From: Ranitomeya variabilis
Taxonomy: Eukaryota; Chordata; Amphibia; Anura; Dendrobatidae
Direction of reading: 5' to 3'
Assembly (NCBI RefSeq): GCF_051348905.1
Contig: NC_135233.1
Span: 594,295,577-594,359,576, forward strand
DNA: 64,000 bases
Of this stretch, positions 12,101 to 24,389 are shown one piece after another. Below the pieces are notes generated by a model that was given only the letters and a program-made list of their open reading frames with translations, did not search any database and was not told the origin of the DNA. The position numbers and the translations under genes are program-made. Numbering within the stretch: the stretch's first letter is position 1; each line of letters starts with the position of its first letter.

Positions 12101-15100
12101 AAATTAAATGTTACCTGCAGCGCCGCCAATGGAGAAATGGATCATTACACAGGTCCCTTGCATCTATATAGCGGCATACCTAACGTATTAGGCAGGACTA
12201 TCTAGTAGCCAATGAATGAATTAAGACTCTGTAAAATAGTTTGTCGATTTATTACCTTTAGTCCCTCAGCACAACTTACCTGCCCAGCAACCAAATGCCC
12301 TGGCTAACAAGCAGAGTTATTACCTTTAGTCCTTCAGCACAACTTACCTGCCCAGCAACCAAATGCTCTGGCCAACAAGCAGATTTATTACCTTTAGTCC
12401 CTCAGCACAACTTACCTGCCCAGCAACCAAATGCCCTGGCCAACAAGCAGATTTATTATCTTTAGTCCCTCAGCACAACTTACCTGCCCAGCAACCAAAT
12501 GCCCCGGCCACCAAGCAATGCCAGGCACCCTCATGCCACCCTCGAATGTTGTCTGCTTCCCACAAAGGAAAGGAGAGTTACTGCCGCCTGGAAGAAGATT
12601 ATTAAGTTATTCCATCACTCTGACGTAAGAATCTAGATTCTAGGAAGTCGGGAGACAGATCAGTTACCTTGGTTAGGAGCAGAAATGAGTGCGGCTCCGT
12701 TGTCGGATGTGAAGAACACGAAGGTGTCCTTGGCAATTCCCATGTTCTTTAGAAGTTCCAAAATTTTCCCTACGCTGAAGTCGATTTCACGTACCGCGTC
12801 TCCGTACCTGGGAAACCGGTAAAGTCAGAAAGTGTGCCGAGATTTACCAGATTCTTAAGTAGGAAAATGAATTCCCCATTTGGTAGTAAAAGTGGCACAA
12901 TGCAACAATGGATAATGACAACCTTGAGTTTACCCTTTGCAAAAAAAACAACGTTACAAAAGGGAGTACGGAGCTTACAGTCCTCGGCGACTCGATCCTA
13001 GGAAGCGGCTGGAGGCGTAGACAGGCGCGTGAGTGGCATCAATGGCCCAGTACATAAAGAACGGCTGCTTGATGGTCCCATACTTGCTGATAAAATTCAC
13101 GGCTTCCTGACGAGAGGAGATAATGTATCAGGGGGTTGGGAAAAGACGAATGTCCGTCAAGATCAAAAAGGAACCGCAATGCATGATCCGCTCTAATCTT
13201 TCCCTCCTGATCCGAATTGTCGTTCCATTGGATAAAAATGAAAGATTTCTCCTATCCATGATCTCTGGGGTGGTCGGACTGCTGATTCTGAGATTAGGAC
13301 ATGTTGAATGGAGCAGAGATGAGACTGCCAGAAATAGCTGATGTTTCTCATAGACTATGTATGGCGGATCCGCACCTCCTGCTTCATTTTCAAAACCCTG
13401 ATCTCAAAATCACTGCAACCCCCAGTTATCCCGATTTTTTCTCGGATCGAGACGGTCCGGGAAAAAAAAAATAAAAAAAAATTGCTGCATGTCCAGATCC
13501 AATTATCTTCTTCTCATCCAAGAGAATCAGATCTGAGAGTGATTTATATAATGGACCCGGTTCTCTCGGTGTGACCCCGGCTTCTTTATCCTGATTTAAT
13601 CTTCATACTATACAACACTTTTCTCTATTATTAGGGTTCTTACGTTACTACCTGCAGGTACATCTGTGTTAAGTTGGACTCCCCCGTCTTGTGATTAATC
13701 AGTATGTCTTCGTAATATCTAGAAGGAAACGGAAACAATGGTAATGAAAAATATCAAAATATTAAAAAAAAAAAAATACTAAAAAAATATATATATTTTT
13801 TAAAAGTAATTTTCTCACAATCTGTATTTATCCTGTGTACAAGATAGGTGGTAGATATCTGATCCAAATATTCCGGATCCCCACCGATTCCTAAAACACG
13901 GGTTCTGATCAATGAGTAGGAGAGGAGGTCACTCCATTTAAATGGGTTGCTCTCATATTGTTTCTTCCGGGAGCACACAGCTCATCTGGCTTCCTGTTTG
14001 CCGGGGAGCGGTAGACTCCTGAAGATTAACAGTTTGGACCAACATCATGGTGGCGCCGCTGGTCCAAACTGTATGTTCTCCAATGCTGCTAACATAACAA
14101 CTTTTCCAGCAATCTCGTAGATTCAGAGCAGCGCTTACAAGCTCTACAGCAAAGAGCTTGTAAGTGCTGCACTCCTTACCTAGGAAAGCTAGTAAAGTGG
14201 GTCTACAATTACAGAATTACATAGTACTGGTTGCTTCACCTTCCAATCATCTCCCAGTCTCTGTAAACCGGTATATTTGGCCGCTCTGTGTTATCATAAG
14301 GCCCAAAATGACAGTTTGGAGAACCAAACCATTCGTCGAAACCGTGGCTCAGCGGATGATATTTAGTTCTGTGCCCTAAATGCCTGCGGAGAGGTCAGAA
14401 TAAGAAAAGGAACAGGAAAAGAAATATAAAGCTTCTGGACGTCACCTATGTGATGATAAAAAAATTGGTATCGACATGAGTTTTATATCCATAGAATATT
14501 TTAGTTTATTTTTTTCCCCAAATCTTCTTCAATGGATATTATCAGATAGTGCTTGCAAAATAAAGCACTTTTGCAATTTACTGCTTATTAAAATTTGCAG
14601 CCGTTCTTGAGATATTAACACTTTTCTTTTTGTTTTCAGCTTGTTGCCTAGGAGACCGCCTGCCGCTGTTGTCTAGTTTGTAAGCAGTGCTCTTAAACTG
14701 GTGCGGGATAGGAGGTATCACAGTTCTCCGGTGATACAGTATAGCTTCAAAACAGCACTTAGAAGATCAATAGAAAATAACTAGTAAGCACAGCATGTTT
14801 TCTGCTGTCTAGCAGCGGTGGTCGGTCTCCAAAGCAACAAGCTAGAAACAAAAGAAAAGTGTGAATATCTAAAAAACAGTTGAAAATTTTAATACGCAGT
14901 AAATTGCAAAATTGCTTGTATTTACTAGCACTATCTGAAAATACACATGTATGAAGATTAAAAAAATAAGGCCCCTTTAATAGTCAATAGCCACATCAAG
15001 TGTGGCCCTTTACCCTTGTCTAGAGGATTTCTATGGAAAAAGGGCATTGGAGATATTCATCTCCCACATCGGCTCTGATCCTCCATACTTAGCACTGTGT

Positions 15101-17869
15101 CACCCTCTAGTTTACTGGCAACTACCAGGAGCATCACATGACCACTGCAGCCAATCGGCCACCACTGATCAGCTGCAGACTTCACATTTCGTTAGTGCTG
15201 TGTATGGAGGAACAGTGCAGGTCTGGGAGGAGATTATCTATTTTTTTTTTTCCTATCATTCTCAGGCCATTCATAAGGGGCTGTTAAGTAGTAAACGACC
15301 TCTTTAAAGGGAATCTGTAAGCAGGTTTTTGCTATCCAATCTGAAAGCACCATGAGGTAGAGACCCTGATTCCAGTGATGTGTCACTTACTGGGCTGTGC
15401 TTTGTGGTTTCAATAAAATCAGTGTTTTATCATCAGGAGATTATCACTGCAGGACTAGGTGGCTTGTACCTCCTAGTCCAAACACGCCCCCAGCACTGAT
15501 TGGCAACTTTCTGCCAATCAGTGGTGTGGGGGCGGTGTTATGCACAGCTCAGCATTCTGAGATCTGCAGCAGAGAAAACAGTGATTGTATCGCAACTGCT
15601 GCACCCAGTAAAATAAATGACACATCGTTGGAATCAGGGTCTCTGCCCCTACATAAGATTACATAGCTTAAACCTGATGATAGATTCTTTATGATAGATT
15701 CCCTTTATGCTTCTCACAGGCTGTGATGCAATCATAAAGTGATGGCATATCCTAGAATACCCAATTCTTATGTTCAATCTATTGAAATTTTACCATTTGC
15801 CGACAATTTTATTGATGTATCCGGCCTTCTTCAGCAGCTCCGGCAGCAGCACCTCCGAATCAGGAATCCCACCCAGTATCTCCTGCGGAGTGTAAGCTGC
15901 GAACGGGAGGAAGACAGATGATCAATCACACATTTTCTCATCGGCCTTATACCAGCAAATTTTTTAAAACTTTCGAGAAATCTCTAAACAGATGTGAATA
16001 AATGACATTTCCGTTTATAGAATCAGCACAGCCATAATACATAGTCCTGCAGCGGCCATTCATGGCTACCCTTACCGTTCCTGGCATGGTCATTTGTAGT
16101 ATAGAAACCGTTCCGTATGGGAAGACGTCCCGTAAGTAAAGATGCTCTGGCTATATAATAAAGAGATAAATATTGTCAGAACCATTGTCCATATAATGAC
16201 AGCGATCGCATACCACGTCCATATTCATACCAGCACTGTAAATGGTCACATGTGTCTGAACAGACTTTGCACACTATAAAGAAGAAATAAAAAAATGCAC
16301 TAAAAGGATTAAAAAAAAGAAAGAAATATTGTTTTTAGATGTGTCATACTGACAGGTCTGAATGCAGGGGTTTTGGGGGTTTTTTTGCTACCAAAAGATA
16401 GCAAAAAAAAAATACAACAAAAAAGTAAAGTTTTTCCAAAAAGCACATAGGCCCCAATTCATGATTTGTGTTTTTTTTTCCCAAGTCCCTTTTATTTTTT
16501 TATTTTTCTGGTCCTTTTATTGTTTTATTTTTCTTGTGGTATTGATGTTGTTTATTTGTTTATTCCAAATTCTTAAATACGGCAGATGCGGTTCATGAAT
16601 TTTTACGCTAAATTAAAAAAAAATGCATTTACATTTTTTTCCTACTTTTTGGCATTTTTCACCCGTTTTTTAATTTTTGCCTAATTCTCATTTTAATTCA
16701 CAGTTTTTAAAATATGTTTCTTCTAAATGCATTCCTCTTCATTTTATATTCGCCATTGTAGGTTTAGGGTTTCCAGATATTTTCGGCTGATTGATCAATT
16801 GTGACTTTTTTACAAAATTTTGCACAAATATATTCCATACCATCTTCTCCTCCCACCACTTGGATTTTGGTGAAAATGTTTGCATCATTTTTAGCGAAAC
16901 AGGTGACTATTTTTTGGATAAAAAGATGAAAGAAAAAAAAAAAATAGCATTTTTTTTTTGGCGCAAAATCCATGAACCACATGTGAAATTCTGAAGAATT
17001 TGGCGCAAAACGTTAACAATTACCAACAATCAAAAGAAATAATAAGTGACTAAAAACAAAAAGCAAAATGGGGAAAATATTAAATTGGGTTTTATTTTTT
17101 TAATTATTTTTTTCATCTTGTTTCAACTTTTTACAAAAAAAAACCTCTCCTGACTTGGGAAGATTGGCGTACAAGTGTACAAAAAAAAGTGTTACTATTT
17201 TGAGACTTTTATCGCATGTTTTGCTAAAGTAATGCAAAAATTTCGGACATACATGAAATGACTCGAGAGGACTTGGGTAGATTTGCTCAAAAACTTTTTC
17301 AAAAGTCGCAATTGATGAATCAGCATGACGATGATGATCGTAAAAAATCAGATGAACACAAAAAAAAGTGAAAAAGGCTCAAATAAAGAAAAATAAAAAC
17401 AAATAATAATAATTAAAAAAAGGTGCAAATTCAACGGTGAATCGGACCCCAATTGGAGGTCCCCCTAATATTTCTATGAGACTGTCGTTAAGTATCAAAC
17501 TTGTATATGACACTTGTGTCACCTCTGGCACTTACATGGGGAGCACAGGGGATTAGCGGTGTAAAAATCAGGGAAAAGGACGCCTTCCGACGCCATCCGA
17601 TCCAGATTAGGGGTCTCTTTGGAGGGTTCTCCAAAAACGCCGAGATCTCCCCATCCCATCTGCAAACAAAAAAAAACATAAAGAGGCGACAAACCTAAAG
17701 TTTGCAAAGTTCTGAAATTCCCAGAGCAAAACTTTTTGCAATTGAGAAATGATTATATGCAAAGTCTTACGTCGTCCATCAGCAGCAGGATGATGTTGGG
17801 TCGGGTCCCATTAGTTGCCAGGATTGGTGTGAAAAGACACAGAACCACTAGAGAGAATACAGGAAACAT
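5043..17869 (-). CDS. GALNS: N-acetylgalactosamine-6-sulfatase, complete 14-exon coding sequence
   Basis: Lysosomal sulfatase that removes 6-sulfate from N-acetylgalactosamine and galactose in chondroitin and keratan sulfate. Coding exons in transcript order: 17771-17869, 17536-17659, 16076-16150, 15794-15896, 14240-14383, 13652-13718, 12979-13106, 12668-12807, 12484-12587, 10690-10826, 10505-10607, 10150-10268, 6306-6423, 5043-5129. Total 1548 nt, 515 codons plus TGA; human is 522. Most exon lengths equal the human ones as I remember them; exon 7 is one codon longer and exon 12 one shorter. Every intron is GT-AG and frame is kept. Exon 1 encodes a signal peptide followed by the metal-binding MDD. 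The formylglycine site CSPSR spans the exon 2/3 junction (Cys72). [20 protein letters not shown] and [10 protein letters not shown] are also present, so the active site looks complete. The C-terminus is [11 protein letters not shown]...CVWPH. No polyadenylation signal is certain. Confidence 0.96.
5640..5903. mobile_element. MITE remnant in GALNS intron 13
   Basis: Rich in GCGGATCCGCA-type palindromes and ending TGTGTGCACATAGCCTA, the end also seen on the element at 41412-41759. The left end is unclear. The remaining intron 13 sequence shows only a CTCF-like CCACTAGATGGCGC at 6008-6021 and AT-rich repeats at 6108-6240. Confidence 0.6.
6108..6240. repeat. AT microsatellite
   Basis: (TA)n tract followed by degenerate T-rich and TATATA sequence in GALNS intron 13, just downstream of exon 13. 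Confidence 0.9.
7031..7345. mobile_element. MITE, GGGTATGTGTCCACG family
   Basis: Inverted ends GGGTATGTGTCCACG and CGTGGACACATACCC, flanked by TAA at 7028-7030 and 7346-7348. The interior is palindromic with repeated CGCAGCGT words. The same family recurs at 42432-42709. Confidence 0.88.
7640..8810. repeat. 39-bp minisatellite with a ~546-bp higher-order repeat
   Basis: About 30 units of TAATATAGGCTGGATGTGAG joined to CTGTGTGTCTCTCCCAG-like sequence. Unit length is a multiple of three, so open frames run through it on the minus strand. A distinctive run of variants at about 7852-8090 recurs at about 8398-8636, an offset of 546 bp (14 units). Confidence 0.92.
9003..9973. mobile_element. 971-bp foldback DNA transposon with TAA target duplication
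   Basis: Left end GGCCGGTTTCACACGT and a related right end, flanked by TAA at 9000-9002 and 9974-9976. Long GC-rich arms mirror each other, for example about 9385-9495 against 9600-9735. No protein is encoded. The termini resemble those of the 2424-4767 element, suggesting one superfamily. Confidence 0.85.
10966..11042. repeat. 18-bp tandem repeat in GALNS intron 9
   Basis: Four to five copies of AGGCAAAGCCTCAGTACC. The rest of intron 9 up to the 68-bp array shows no exon or recognised element. Confidence 0.85.
12249..12520 (-). repeat. 68-bp tandem repeat duplicating the 3' end and donor of GALNS exon 9
   Basis: The GALNS exon 9 donor (exon end 12484) is followed in intron 9 by three further copies of the same junction at 12416, 12348 and 12280, exactly 68 bp apart. 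Each copy keeps the last ~30 exon bases (encoding WPGHLVAGQ or a close variant) joined to GTAAGTTGTGCTGA. Copies differ by only a few substitutions. Four near-identical 5' splice sites therefore lie in a row. Use of any downstream one adds 68, 136 or 204 nt; only 204 keeps the frame length. Confidence 0.93.
14520..14961. mobile_element. Palindromic repeat family A, copy 1 (GALNS intron 4)
   Basis: The ends contain GGATATTATCAGATAGTGCT and a mirrored AGCACTATCTGA; the arms share GCAATTTACTGCTTATTAAA and GGAGACCG words in inverted order. A second copy lies at 20889-21257. No coding capacity. Confidence 0.75.
15303..15707. mobile_element. Palindromic repeat family B, copy 1 (GALNS intron 4)
   Basis: Starts TTTAAAGGGAATCTGT and ends in the complementary AGATTCCCTTTA. 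The interior contains CAGGAGATTATCACTGCAGG and CTGATTGGCA/TGCCAATCAG. A relative at 20338-20741 shares most of the interior. Confidence 0.78.
16151..17535. other. GALNS intron 2, strongly AT-rich
   Basis: Long A and T runs between exons 3 and 2. No transposon ends or exon were recognised, and short open frames here lack features. Confidence 0.6.
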
Positions 17870-17960
17870 GACTGCCGGAGGAAAGAAGACGGCTGCTGCT
17901 GGGGCCTAGGGGGTTAAAGGACATGTGATGTTATTGCAGTCATGTGATGTGTGACAGGCG
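17870..17960 (-). promoter_or_regulatory. GALNS 5' flank with M-box/CLEAR-like E-boxes
   Basis: Just upstream of the GALNS start codon lie CATGTG at 17922-17927 and GTCATGTGAT at 17939-17948. The second resembles the M-box/CLEAR type of E-box (consensus near GTCACGTGAC) bound by MITF/TFE-family factors at lysosomal genes. No TATA box is evident and the transcription start is unknown. The role is inferred from motif and position only. Confidence 0.4.
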
Positions 17961-18239
17961 GGAGGTGTGGAGCCATGTGCTGCTATAGAGGGTTGTCCTA
18001 CATGATTAACACAAGCAGTCAGTGCTGCAGAGTGGGGCCTCGGCCCCTCACTCTGTAATGTTATGGGGTCTCCACTAATATCACTCACAGGTGATGGGGG
18101 AAGATTTAGGAGGGGAGAAATGTCATGAACAGACGTGTTACCCCCGGTGGCTCCTATTACAGGACCGCGCTGGTATCAGTAAGCTCTGCACCACCGGCCG
18201 GTCTGCCACATGTTAGTAAAGGCAGACGGCATGGCGGGG

Positions 18240-19630
18240 GGCCGGAGGTTATACTCTGGGGTAATGTGGCCGGATATTATACACCGGGGGTAATGTGGCC
18301 GGATGTTATACACCGGGGGTAATGTGGCCGGATGTTATACACCGGGGGTAATGTGGCTGGATATTATACACCGGGGACAATGTGGCCGGATGTTATACAC
18401 CGGGGGGTAATGTGGCCGGATATTATACACCGGGGGTAATGTGGCCGGATGTTATACACCGGGGGGTAATGTGGCCGGATGTTATACACCGGGGTAATGT
18501 GGCCGGATGTTATACACCGGGGGTAATGTGGCCGGATGTTATACACCGGGGGGCAATGTGGCCGGATGTTATACACCGGGGTAATGTGGCTGGATATTAT
18601 ACACCGGGGACAATGTGGCCGGATGTTATACACCGGGGGGTAATGTGGCCGGATATTATACACCGGGGGTAATGTGGCCGGATGTTATACACCGGGGGGT
18701 AATGTGGCCGGATGTTATACACCGGGGTAATGTGGCCGGATGTTATACACCGGGGGTAATGTGGCCGGATGTTATACACCGGGGGGCAATGTGGCCGGAT
18801 GTTATACACCGGGGTAATGTGGCCGGATGTTATACACCGGGGGTAATGTGGCCGGATGTTATACACCGGGGTAATGTGGCCGGATGTTATACACCGGGGG
18901 TAATGTGGCTGGATATTATACACCGGGGACAATGTGGCCGGATGTTATACACCGGGGGGTAATGTGGCCGGATATTATACACCGGGGGTAATGTGGCCGG
19001 ATGTTATACACCGGGGGGTAATGTGGCCGGATGTTATACACCGGGGTAATGTGGCCGGATGTTATACACCGGGGGCAATGTGGCCGGATGTTATACACCG
19101 GGGGCAATGTGGCCGCATGTTATACACCGGGGGTAATGTGGCCGGATGTCATACACCGGGGACAATGTGGCCGCATGTTATACACAGGGGGTAATGTGGC
19201 CGGATGTTATACACCGGGGGTAATGTGGCCGGATGTTATACACCGGGGAGCTATGTGGCCGGATGTTATACACCGGGGGCAATGTGGCCGGATGTTATAC
19301 ACCGGGGGCAATGTGGCCGGATGTTATACACCGGGGGCAATGTGGCCGGATGTTATACACCGGGGGCAATGTGGCCGGATGTTATACACCGGGGGGTAAT
19401 GTGGCCGGATGTTATACACCGGGGGGGCTATGTGGCCGGATGTTATACACTGGGGGTAATGTGGCCGCATGTTATACACCGGGAGTAATGTGGCTGGATA
19501 TTATACACCGGGGGCAATGTGGCCAGATGTTATACACCGGGGGTAATGTGGCTGGATGTTATACTCCGGGGGTAATGTGGCTGGATGTAATACACCGGGG
19601 GTAATGTGGCCGGATGTTATACACCGGGAG
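18240..19630. repeat. 28-30-bp G-rich minisatellite upstream of GALNS
   Basis: About 47 units of AATGTGGCCGGATGTTATAC followed by ACCGGGG with 4-7 G. A marker unit containing GGCTGGATATTATAC recurs near 18355, 18590 and 18908, showing duplication of multi-unit blocks. The array lies about 370 bp upstream of the GALNS start codon. G runs on one strand and near-regular spacing are obvious. Confidence 0.95.
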
Positions 19631-20337
19631 TGATGGGACTGAATGAGTGAATAGGATAGGTGTCTGGCACTGGTGGTGAAGACTAAAGGATTCCATTATC
19701 TTTAGTGGGGTCTTGGGTATTCCGGATAGTTTTTACAGCATTGGTGCCATCAAAGGAAAGTTCAAGAGAAAACCAATCCTGGTCTCATTATGGAGGATGA
19801 GGGCCCTGACACGGACTTATACAGTTTACCTTCTGACTGTGGAGCTGGGGGAATAGATTCTTAATTCCTTGTCTGCTGATGAACTTATAGGGAACCTTCA
19901 GGGTATTGACAGTCAGAGTAACTTTGCTGCCTCGCTATTGCAGTTCCAGATTCAGACACATGTACGGGGGTACAGAAGAGACGCCGTGCAAGTGCCATGC
20001 CTTCAATTCAGGGGTTCCAGGACCGTCATGGATCACCGAATGCCCATCCTAAATCTGGGCCATCAATGTACAACATTCGCAAAATATTTGTGCAAAGAGG
20101 ATAAAATGATCATGAAGCTGAATAACTGGGGTAACAAGCCTCAGCACTAGATGGCGCTGTGCCCTCAGCCACCATTCTGCACACTGACAATATGAATAAA
20201 GATTCATAAAATATAATTCTGCAAAACTGATGTTTTCCCAAGATAATGCAGAGATTCCCAACTCTAGTTTTGTATTAATTGATAACCACATATTGTGATT
20301 CCATGGAGCTACGGAGATTTAAAAGGGTTATCCAGAC
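19631..20337. other. Intergenic stretch without a recognised gene
   Basis: No exon or transposon ends seen. GCACTAGATGGCGCT near 20144 is one mismatch from the CTCF core. Confidence 0.4.
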
Positions 20338-20741
20338 TTTTAAAGGGAAGATTTCTCTATATAATCTGATGTAGAGGCAGAGACCTTGATTCCAGCGATG
20401 TGTTACTGTTTCAATACAATCAGTGTTTTATTTGCAGGAGATTATCACTACAGGACTAGGTTTATCGTGCTTCCTGGTCCAACCACGTCCCCACCACTTA
20501 TTGGCTGCTTTCTATCAATATACAGTGTAGCACAGAAAGCAGCCAATCAATGATGTGGGCGGGGTTATACAAGGCTCAGCATTCTGAGCTCTGCTAGATC
20601 TGCAGATGTGAAAACTGTGATTGTATCACAACTGCTGCACCCAGTAAACTCAGTCATACATCGCTGGAATCAGGGTCTCAGCCCCTACATCATGCCACTG
20701 TCAAATTACTTATCAAAAACAGTGACAGATTCTCTTTAAAA
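20338..20741. mobile_element. Palindromic repeat family B, copy 2
   Basis: Shares TTCAATA.AATCAGTGTTTTA, AGGAGATTATCACT and CAACTGCTGCACCCAGTAAA with the copy at 15303-15707. More diverged, with ends TTTAAAGGGAAGA and GATTCTCTTTAAA. Confidence 0.75.
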
Positions 20742-20888
20742 TGGATGAGCTATTAGATTGTGGGGGGCTGATTTTTGGCACCGATTAGCTGATTGAAGGG
20801 ACCACGGTGCTTATATGAAGGCCTTGGTGTCTTTGTAGTTTATAGTCAGATTTTTAGTAGTGGCTATCACATTAAACGTTCATTCCTA

Positions 20889-21257
20889 TCTTCATAGATG
20901 GATATTATCGGATAGTGTTTATAAATACAAGCAACTTTGCAATTTACTGCTTATTAAAATTTTCATCTGTTCTTGAGATAGCCTCACCGTTTGTTTACAG
21001 CTCGTTGCTTTGGAGACCGACCACCGCTGCTAGACAGCAGAACATGCTCAGTGCTTACAAGCTCTTTTCTATTGAGCTTGTAAGCGCAAATTCAAAGTTG
21101 GACAGGATCTCTGTAGCCTACTAATCCTGGCGCAGCGCTTACAAACTAAACAGCAGCGGTTAATATCTCAAGAACGGCTGAAAAATGTAATAAGCAGTAA
21201 ATTGGAAAAGTGCTTGCTTTTACGAGCTCTATCCAACAATATTCATCTGTGAAGATG
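20889..21257. mobile_element. Palindromic repeat family A, copy 2
   Basis: Contains GGATATTATCGGATAGTG, GCAATTTACTGCTTATTAAA and GGAGACCGACCACCGCTGCT, with mirrored sequence toward 21257. Same family as 14520-14961. Confidence 0.75.
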
Positions 21258-21489
21258 GGGATAACCTTTTCAAGGGAGAAAGCTGCAGTACCGGGCAGAG
21301 CTGCTGTTAAAGAACAATGCGAAATTAGGTGTAAACAACAAAGAGGCAGCAACCCCTTGAAATAGCTGATGTACAGGGGCTCAGGGACTCAGAGCAGGAT
21401 CTTCTTCATAATTGGAGTCTTACGTAATTCTGATGACAATAATACAAGGAACGTTCCTGTATGTGGGACATATGCACACCCCTGGTGAA

Positions 21490-22330
21490 TATTCCAGCCA
21501 TTCACCATGACAGCCAGGTCAAACATTTGCTGACGTGGTCGCCTCCAGAGATCACCGAATCCCAGTGCAGGATCACGAAGGAAATCCTCTACCTGTCATC
21601 AGTAGAGAACAAGTGGGACTTAGGGAATTACAGAACAGCATGACAACATTGCAAAAATTAAAGGGCGCCCACTGCTGTGCATGTCCCCAACACAAAGGCT
21701 ATTTAGTAACTGCGATAAGGAGGCAAAAGTTCCAAAAATTAGGCTTAATTCACATTCGCATCATGAATCGGTCGTGCCATATGGAGTCCCACATTGGGAA
21801 GATAAGAGCTGTAAATCCCCCCCAAAAAAAGGGTCCATAATGGTACATTGGAACTGGGGGGCAACAACCTATATTGTGCATAATGCACATAATGGGGCAA
21901 GTATGCGATTATGCAAAGGGTTAATATGGCACCTGGTTATAGCCGATCTAGTCCCTTCGGGTGCACGATTAACCCTTTGAATGTCACAAGAGACATTTTA
22001 AAGAGAGTGGAGATGTAATGGCGCGATGCGCCGGAGGTTCCGTTATTCTCAGACACGCCGTGGAAATGTCGTACTGACGGATGACACCCTCCCTACAATC
22101 TTTCCAAAGACCTGCCTGTCCTGTCCCCCTGGGTCCTGAGCACAGGTGTGCAGTGCACGTACTTCATTTATTATAATTGCCCCTTTGGTGCTCGGCTGGG
22201 GCTTCCAGTGCAGGGGAGCAGCTGCGTATTAAGACACCAAGGTCACATTCCTGATGCTGGAGAGACCTGTGGGACCCCAGGTCTGGTTGCCTTGGACTAT
22301 CTGTATAATGGCAGAGAAAGAAGAACAAAA
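21490..22330 (-). pseudogene. Decayed duplicate of GALNS exon 13 and its flanking intron
   Basis: About 21506-21620 (minus) resembles GALNS exon 13 at 6306-6423. The end reads QQMFDLAVM where the gene has LNVCDLAVM, followed by a GT in donor position. Further along, 22125-22330 matches the intron 12 stretch at about 6590-6760, sharing GCACAGGTGTGCAGTGCAC and GGCTGGGGCTT. Order and orientation match GALNS, so this looks like the relic of a second copy that lay upstream. I found no other exons of it. Divergence is high, implying an old event. Confidence 0.65.
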
Positions 22331-23640
22331 AAAAAGCAAATCTTCTCCCATCTGTCACTGCATACAATAAACTGAATATATTCCTCTACTATACTTGTGC
22401 CGAAACCCTGCGCGGAGCATTAGAGGAGCTTTGTACAGGGTAGATACATCGGGGGTTCCTCGCTCCGTTCTTGACGTCAAAATACTGTAGGACCCAGGTC
22501 AAGTGGATCTGGCATGGGTTGGATTAGCACCAAATTTTCTGTTGCTTAGTACAGAAGTAGCATTGTGGCTTAAAACGTAAAAAAAAAATAATCCATATGT
22601 GAAATTGAGATTAAATTTTGCAGATTTTCGCCTCTGATTTTAGAGAAAAATTTGTTGAGACAAATTTGCAGCGAAAAAGTATCGCGTGGACAAAGTGTTA
22701 GAAATATCACTCATCAGAGTTGACTAAGGTCAGGAGAACGGCGGCCAAACTGGAAAAGGAGAGCATTTTTTTAATGAATGAACCGCGTTTTCCATTTTGA
22801 AATTTTTTGCCAAGAATATACATTTAAAAAAAAGGAAAAGAAGATTTTTTTCACTATAATTTTGACACTTTTTAAAAAGGGTTTGAAGCCAGATTTTTTG
22901 TTTTAAACACTTTGATGAATCCGGGCACAAGTCTCCAGCTTCAGTTGGGAGAAAACAGAGGCGATCTCAATGAGAGTCATATCTTGATCCCTGGAGATAA
23001 ATCGCTTCATTGATTCCGTGTCCTATGAAGATTTATCTCCGGAGATCGCAGTTTTTTATCTTCAGCATTGTGTCCATTCACTTAATAGCCCTAATCAGAA
23101 CGCTGGATCTATGGATGCAATGATATTGTCTCCCTCATATCTGGCGAGATGGGTTAGAAGTCTAGTTTTGAATCATTTCCGACACTGAACAAGAAGAGGA
23201 ATATTTCTTTTTCGCGTTTTAGGATAATTTATGCTTTAAATGGGTCTTATGTGTCTCATCTCTGGTCATCAGGATTACATACTGGGTCCACCATACATAT
23301 TAGATGAGTGTCAGGTGAACCCAGTGATGATCTACTGTGCATGGTGCTGTTCCAACTGTCCCTGATCACAGATTTGGGGTATATTCTCTAGTATTATTTA
23401 ATGGCCTTCTGCTAGATTGACTTGATGGATGAACGGTCTGTAGGAAGGTGGATCTAGTGCCAGTCTAGATAGGTCCACCAGGGTCTTTTCCAACATTAAA
23501 CATATAAAAAAAAATTATTTAAAATTATAGATACCTTTTAAGGAAGATAAGCAGTCGGCAAAAGTGTTCAGCAGTGGCTAGGGCATGGTGGGGTCAGAAG
23601 ACAAAAAATCTTGCGGTTATCAGTTATTTAAAATCTGAAC
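22331..23640. other. Intergenic stretch without a recognised gene
   Basis: AT-rich in parts. No exon, transposon ends or RNA gene was recognised. Confidence 0.5.
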
Positions 23641-23649
23641 ACAGCGTCG

Positions 23650-24255
<606 letters not shown>

Positions 24256-24389
24256 ATGGATAGGGTTAGACCTGATGGAACAACCCTTTTAACTCTATCC
24301 ATACAATACTTTGCAAATATATTTTTTTCCTAATCTTTTAGCTATGTTTTGTTTTATACCAATATGGTTTTATACTAATTGATCTCCAT

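Noticed and set aside
18364-19604. Many 60-120-codon frames on both strands
   Set aside because: Repeat translation of the 28-30-bp minisatellite.
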